From the NCBI GenBank assembly GCA_003235365.1, contig QJWJ01000030.1, positions 1 through 64,000 of the forward strand: 64,000 nucleotides of DNA. Reading direction: 5' to 3'. A program made the position numbers and the translations under genes. Below, one piece after another: positions 60,743 through 64,000 of this stretch. Position 1 is the stretch's first letter. Every line of letters begins with the position of its first letter. Source of the DNA: Deltaproteobacteria bacterium. Its GTDB lineage: Bacteria; Myxococcota_A; Polyangia; Polyangiales; Polyangiaceae. The notes beneath the pieces are model-generated. The model saw only the letters and a program-made list of their open reading frames with translations, ran no database searches and was not told the origin of the DNA.

Positions 60743-61653
60743 AAGTCGTGGTGACCGGTGTCTCGGGGCGTCTGGGGCGGCTCATCGCCGAACAGCTCGT
60801 GGTGCAGGGGCACACCGTGCTCGGCATCGACCGACGTCCGTGGGGTGGTGCCCCAGACGGCGTCGAAGTGATCGAAGCGGACTTGCGCAAGCGCGCCGCC
60901 GAGGACGTGTTCCGTACGGAGCGGCCCGACGCGCTGGTGCACATGGCCACGGTAACCCATCTGCATCTATCCGAACCAGAACAACACCGACTGAGCCTGG
61001 GTGGAACGAAGGCGGCAATCGACTACTGCCACCGATACGGTGTTGCTCATGCGGTGTTCGTGGGTCGGCACACCTACTACGGAGCCACCGCTGATTCGCC
61101 GCTGTACCACTCCGAAGACGAGCCGCCGATGGCCGCGGAAGACTTTCCCGAATTGGCTGACCTCGTTGCGGCAGACCTGTTCGCCGGCTCCGCGTTGTGG
61201 CGCTACCCAGACATCGGCACGGTCGTGCTGCGGCTGTGTTACACGCTCGGCCCCAGCCGTCATGGAACACTCGCCGACTTCCTGCGCGGACCCAAAGTGC
61301 CCACGGTGTTGGGGTTTGATCCGCTCTTCCAATTCATGCACGAGGACGACGCTGCGCGGGCGGTTTGTGCCGCGGTTTCGCGTCGCCTCAACGGGGTGTT
61401 CAACGTCGCGGGGCCACGCCCGCTTCCACTGTCGGTGTTGATCGCCGAAGCCGGGCGTCATGCGGTCGCGATCCCCGAGTCGGTTCTCCCTTTTCTTCTC
61501 GGCAGGTTCGGCCTGCCGAAGCTCCCCCGCGGAGCGATTAGTCACCTGAAGTATTCGCTGGTGGTCGACTCCGCCGCTTTTGCGGCTCGAGCTGACTTTG
61601 CGCACCAATTCGACGAGTACGAGACACTCCGCGCGTTCCGGCAGTGTGAGTGA
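60739..61653 (+). CDS. Extended SDR (NAD-dependent epimerase/dehydratase family) without YxxxK
   Basis: A 304-residue Rossmann-fold protein. The dinucleotide site [15 protein letters not shown] and the [11 protein letters not shown] segment are typical of extended SDRs, and [16 protein letters not shown] is the downstream substrate block. However, the catalytic Tyr-x-x-x-Lys is missing: where Y and K would stand the sequence reads [11 protein letters not shown], and the Ser/Thr of the triad lies in VGRHTYYGA. The protein may bind the nucleotide and act as a sensor or use another mechanism. It is coupled by a 4-bp overlap to the acyltransferase gene. Confidence 0.75.
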   Translation: MKVVVTGVSGRLGRLIAEQLVVQGHTVLGIDRRPWGGAPDGVEVIEADLRKRAAEDVFRTERPDALVHMATVTHLHLSEPEQHRLSLGGTKAAIDYCHRYGVAHAVFVGRHTYYGATADSPLYHSEDEPPMAAEDFPELADLVAADLFAGSALWRYPDIGTVVLRLCYTLGPSRHGTLADFLRGPKVPTVLGFDPLFQFMHEDDAARAVCAAVSRRLNGVFNVAGPRPLPLSVLIAEAGRHAVAIPESVLPFLLGRFGLPKLPRGAISHLKYSLVVDSAAFAARADFAHQFDEYETLRAFRQCE

Positions 61654-61743
61654 ATCTCTGCGAGGACTCGACACCACCTTTGCGTCCAGTTGTTGCGACA
61701 CAAAAACCCGAAGCGAGGGCTCCCGTTCGGGACCCAGACGAGC

Positions 61744-61749
61744 TAGACT
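61744..61749 (+). promoter_or_regulatory. Putative -10 element (TAGACT) next to the receiver-protein start
   Basis: TAGACT with 7 nt to ATG 61757, again without space for an SD. Confidence 0.35.
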
Positions 61750-61756
61750 CGATGTT

Positions 61757-62848
61757 ATGGGTATTGGGGAACACCTGGGGGAAGCCCGATTTCGCGCGGC
61801 GGATCAACCGTCGTCCGGTGCACCGCTGAGTGCAGGGAGCGGCGGGCGAGCCGGTCACGATTCGTCACGGCGTCGCGGCGCTGGTTCTGCTGGCGTGAGG
61901 CGTTCGAGGCGCGGGTCCGTCGCCCTCGAAGGCATCGTTCGAAGTGGTCTCGTCCAGGTTGGGGGGGAAAAGGGGTTGGCGCTGCTCACCGTTCGAGGTG
62001 AGGTCCCGCCGGTTCGCGGCGATGCCGGGGCGCTGCGGCGAGTGATCTCGGCGTTGCTGAGCGTCGGTATCGGGCAGCGACCCGACGAGGTCGACGCCAC
62101 GATCGAGCTGCGTGAGGTGTCCGTGCTTCCGGACGACGCCGTGGAGCCGTTCGTGGGGCGCAGGCCGGTCGCTGAAACGTGCGTGGTGCTGTCCGTCCCC
62201 GCGCCCTCGGGCCAATCGGATGCGGCGCGGCTGCGGGCACTGCTTGACAGTTCCCGAGCGGCCTATTTGCTGCGCAGCCCGCGGTTCGACCCGGCGGACG
62301 AAACGGCTCTTTCCGAGTGTCTGGCAATAGTGCATCGACAGGGTGGCGGTTTGAGGGTAGTCCGTCCTTCGGGCACGGGCCTTTGGTTTGAGGTGTACTT
62401 CCCGGTGGCGGACGAAGGAACAGACGAAACGTCGACAGGAGGGGATCCTGACTTCGTCCAAGGCGTGACGTTCCGAGGGCACGGGCGAGTGCTCGTGATC
62501 GATGATGAACCGTCGGTGGCGCGTCTGACCGGTTTGGTGTTGGATCAGCACGGCTTCGAGGTCGAAGTTGCGGGCAGCGGCAGCGAAGCGCTGTCGCTCA
62601 TCCAGCGACATCCGGAAGGGTTTCGCTTGGTCATCGTCGACCTTTCGATGCCTGATCTGTCCGGGGTCGAAGTATTGCTGCGCGCTCGCGAACTCGGTTG
62701 TTCCGCGCCGATGGTGCTCACCTCGGGGTATTCGCGCAACGAGGCGGTGCAGGAAGCGGGCAACGCGGATTTCGCGGGCTACTTGCAGAAGCCCTATCGT
62801 CTCGAAGCGCTGCTCGACGTCATCCAAGCTGCGTTGACCGACGGCTGA
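61757..62848 (+). CDS. Response-regulator protein with a degenerate HATPase-like N-domain
   Basis: A 363-residue two-part protein. The C-terminal receiver (about 235-360) is intact: acidic pair in VIDDEPS, phosphoacceptor Asp in VIVDLSMPDLSG, Thr/Ser in LTSGYS and Lys in YLQKPY. The N-terminal part (about 60-220) follows the order of a histidine-kinase ATPase domain (GALRRVISALL at the N-box position, ECLAIVHRQGGGLRV and GTGLWFEVYFP at the end) but the N-box Asn, the DxGxG and the glycine-rich lid are lost, and no H-box precedes it. It cannot bind ATP in the usual way. It is probably a phosphorylation-controlled output or scaffold protein. Confidence 0.65.
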   Translation: MGIGEHLGEARFRAADQPSSGAPLSAGSGGRAGHDSSRRRGAGSAGVRRSRRGSVALEGIVRSGLVQVGGEKGLALLTVRGEVPPVRGDAGALRRVISALLSVGIGQRPDEVDATIELREVSVLPDDAVEPFVGRRPVAETCVVLSVPAPSGQSDAARLRALLDSSRAAYLLRSPRFDPADETALSECLAIVHRQGGGLRVVRPSGTGLWFEVYFPVADEGTDETSTGGDPDFVQGVTFRGHGRVLVIDDEPSVARLTGLVLDQHGFEVEVAGSGSEALSLIQRHPEGFRLVIVDLSMPDLSGVEVLLRARELGCSAPMVLTSGYSRNEAVQEAGNADFAGYLQKPYRLEALLDVIQAALTDG

Positions 62849-62924
62849 CGTCGTCGTCGTTCGTTGCGATTGAAGTCAGTGCGGGGCTTGGGTCGCAGGC
62901 ACGCTCACCGGGCCGTGCCGCGAG

Positions 62925-64000
62925 CTATCGGTACTCTTCCTGCTTGATGGCGTAGCGTTTCATCCAACGCTGGATCTGTGTTCGCGCTTTGCCGACTTCG
63001 CGAGCGACCGCGCTGACGTTGCCGGAATGCTTGTTGAGCAGCACGAGCAGTTCCGCGCGATGTTCGGCTTGTTCGTTGGAGAGATCTGGCGCGACGCTCA
63101 CCGACGTGCCGTCCAGCATGGTTTGTGGAAGATGAATGCGTTGAATGGGTTCGCCGCGAGCCAGCAGTGCCGCGGTGCGCAGCACGTTGGACAGTTCGCG
63201 AATGTTCAACGGCCAGTCGTATGCGACGAGTTCTCTGACGGCTTCGGGCGCGAACGTGACGTTGCCGAGTTCGTCACTACTGCGCGCCAGGATGCGACCG
63301 ATGAGTATCCCGAGGTCTTCCTTGCGTTCGCGCAGCGGCGGCAGGTGGCAGCGAAAACCCGCAATGCGTGCGAAGAGATCGTGGCGGAAACGCCCCGACG
63401 CGACCGCTTGATCGAGGTTTTGATGCGTCGCAGATACGACGCGCAAGTCGACCGGGTAGGGGCGGGTTGCGCCGATCGGGGTCACCTCACGTTCCTGCAG
63501 CACGCGCAGCAGCGCCGCTTGGGAACTGAGGGGAAGGTCCGCGATTTCATCCAAGAACAGGCAGCCGCCGTTGGCGCTGCGCACCAGGCCGACGCGGTTG
63601 TTCTCCGCGCCGGAGAAGGCTCCCTTCACCGACCCGAAGAGTTCACTTTCCACGAGATTGGCCGGCAGCGCGCCGCAATTGACACCGACGAAGTCACCCC
63701 GCACCCCGGACCACTTGGCGATCTGCCGCGCCAGGACTTCCTTGCCCGTGCCGCTTTCGCCGTTGATCAGAATCGCGATGTCTTTGGACGGTGCGATCTG
63801 ACGCAGCTCCTCCCAGGAGCGGGCCAGGTCCGCCTTGAAGGTCAGTGTGTCCGTATCGGACGATTGCAGGCAATCGAGGTCGTCCGGGCCGTCCAAACCG
63901 ACCCGGGAACGAAACAAGAGCACCGAGCGGCCCAGCTCGATGAGATCACCGTCCACGAGCGCGTGCTGCTTGACGAGTTCGCCGTTGACGCGCGTGCCGT
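62925..64000 (-). CDS. FHA-domain sigma54-dependent transcriptional activator (cut by the window edge)
   Basis: The coding frame runs past 64000; the first visible residues ([18 protein letters not shown]) are the end of an FHA domain, so the FHA part is incomplete. The central AAA+ domain has Walker A GESGTGKE, the GAFSGA loop (Thr of the usual GAFTGA is Ser), Walker B CLFLDEI and the sensor region [14 protein letters not shown] Fis-type helix-turn-helix closes the protein ([23 protein letters not shown]). FHA-activators of this type respond to Ser/Thr kinase phosphorylation instead of receiver phosphorylation. A target promoter is not identified. Confidence 0.85.
   Translation of the reverse strand, partial: GTRVNGELVKQHALVDGDLIELGRSVLLFRSRVGLDGPDDLDCLQSSDTDTLTFKADLARSWEELRQIAPSKDIAILINGESGTGKEVLARQIAKWSGVRGDFVGVNCGALPANLVESELFGSVKGAFSGAENNRVGLVRSANGGCLFLDEIADLPLSSQAALLRVLQEREVTPIGATRPYPVDLRVVSATHQNLDQAVASGRFRHDLFARIAGFRCHLPPLRERKEDLGILIGRILARSSDELGNVTFAPEAVRELVAYDWPLNIRELSNVLRTAALLARGEPIQRIHLPQTMLDGTSVSVAPDLSNEQAEHRAELLVLLNKHSGNVSAVAREVGKARTQIQRWMKRYAIKQEEYR

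Overview
The window reads as a chromosomal segment of a high-GC, Gram-negative bacterium, most likely a member of the Myxococcota (Polyangia-like). This is inference from gene content, not from a marker gene: many lipoproteins with Gly/Ser/Thr/Pro-rich linkers, a CHASE-Ser/Thr kinase fusion, FHA proteins, a PilT ATPase, an FHA-sigma54 activator, a TIGR02147-type regulator with its lipoprotein, and DUF1501/DUF1549-like surface proteins. No rRNA, tRNA, CRISPR array or intact mobile element was seen.

Layout. 0-6.2 kb: diheme cytochrome lipoprotein, an unknown lipoprotein, a cyclic-nucleotide-binding protein overlapping a metallophosphoesterase, and a TPR-lytic transglycosylase lipoprotein. 6.4-8.7 kb: first copy of a 150-bp dispersed repeat, a methyltransferase, a frameshifted and truncated CotH-like pseudogene and a tail-anchored FHA protein. 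8.7-12.3 kb: an exported beta-rich protein and a three-gene ABC exporter. 12.4-18.8 kb: CHASE-Ser/Thr kinase, GAF histidine kinase, family 2 glycosyltransferase and a polytopic membrane protein. 18.9-25.8 kb: second repeat copy, aldo/keto reductase, CDF metal transporter with a lipoprotein, pgk, and a TIGR02147 regulator translationally coupled to a GTESGNP lipoprotein. 26.0-29.6 kb: carbon operon of KDG kinase, KDPG aldolase and a eukaryotic-type (GT3) glycogen synthase. 29.7-34.3 kb: three-gene exported operon (DUF1549-like lipoprotein, Tat-exported DUF1501 protein, heme lipoprotein). 34.6-40.6 kb: outer-membrane-type protein, a PilT with duplicated N-domain, a terpene-synthase-like protein lacking its metal-binding motifs, an aldo/keto reductase and a Cys-rich exported protein. 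40.7-45.0 kb: sugar genes (xylulokinase, macrodomain protein, galM, galE). 45.1-54.8 kb: a 1531-residue membrane protein built from a duplicated module, a phospholipase-D-type cardiolipin synthase, a diiron ferritin-like lipoprotein and a two-gene trans-3-hydroxy-L-proline pathway.

54.8-59.0 kb is the one clearly accessory stretch: a decayed tyrosine-recombinase C-terminus beside a nested inverted repeat, an antitoxin with a truncated ParE/RelE-like toxin, orphan ORFs and a 42-bp tandem repeat. 59.0-64.0 kb returns to core-like genes: EEP phosphodiesterase/nuclease, acyltransferase coupled to an unusual SDR, a receiver protein with a degenerate ATPase domain, and an FHA-sigma54 activator cut by the window edge.

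A recurrent pattern is a TANNNT-like hexamer only 6-7 nt before the start codon of several genes, which would produce leaderless mRNAs. Start codons were often moved inward from the longest ORF to agree with signal peptides, overlaps and family N-termini; each entry says where.
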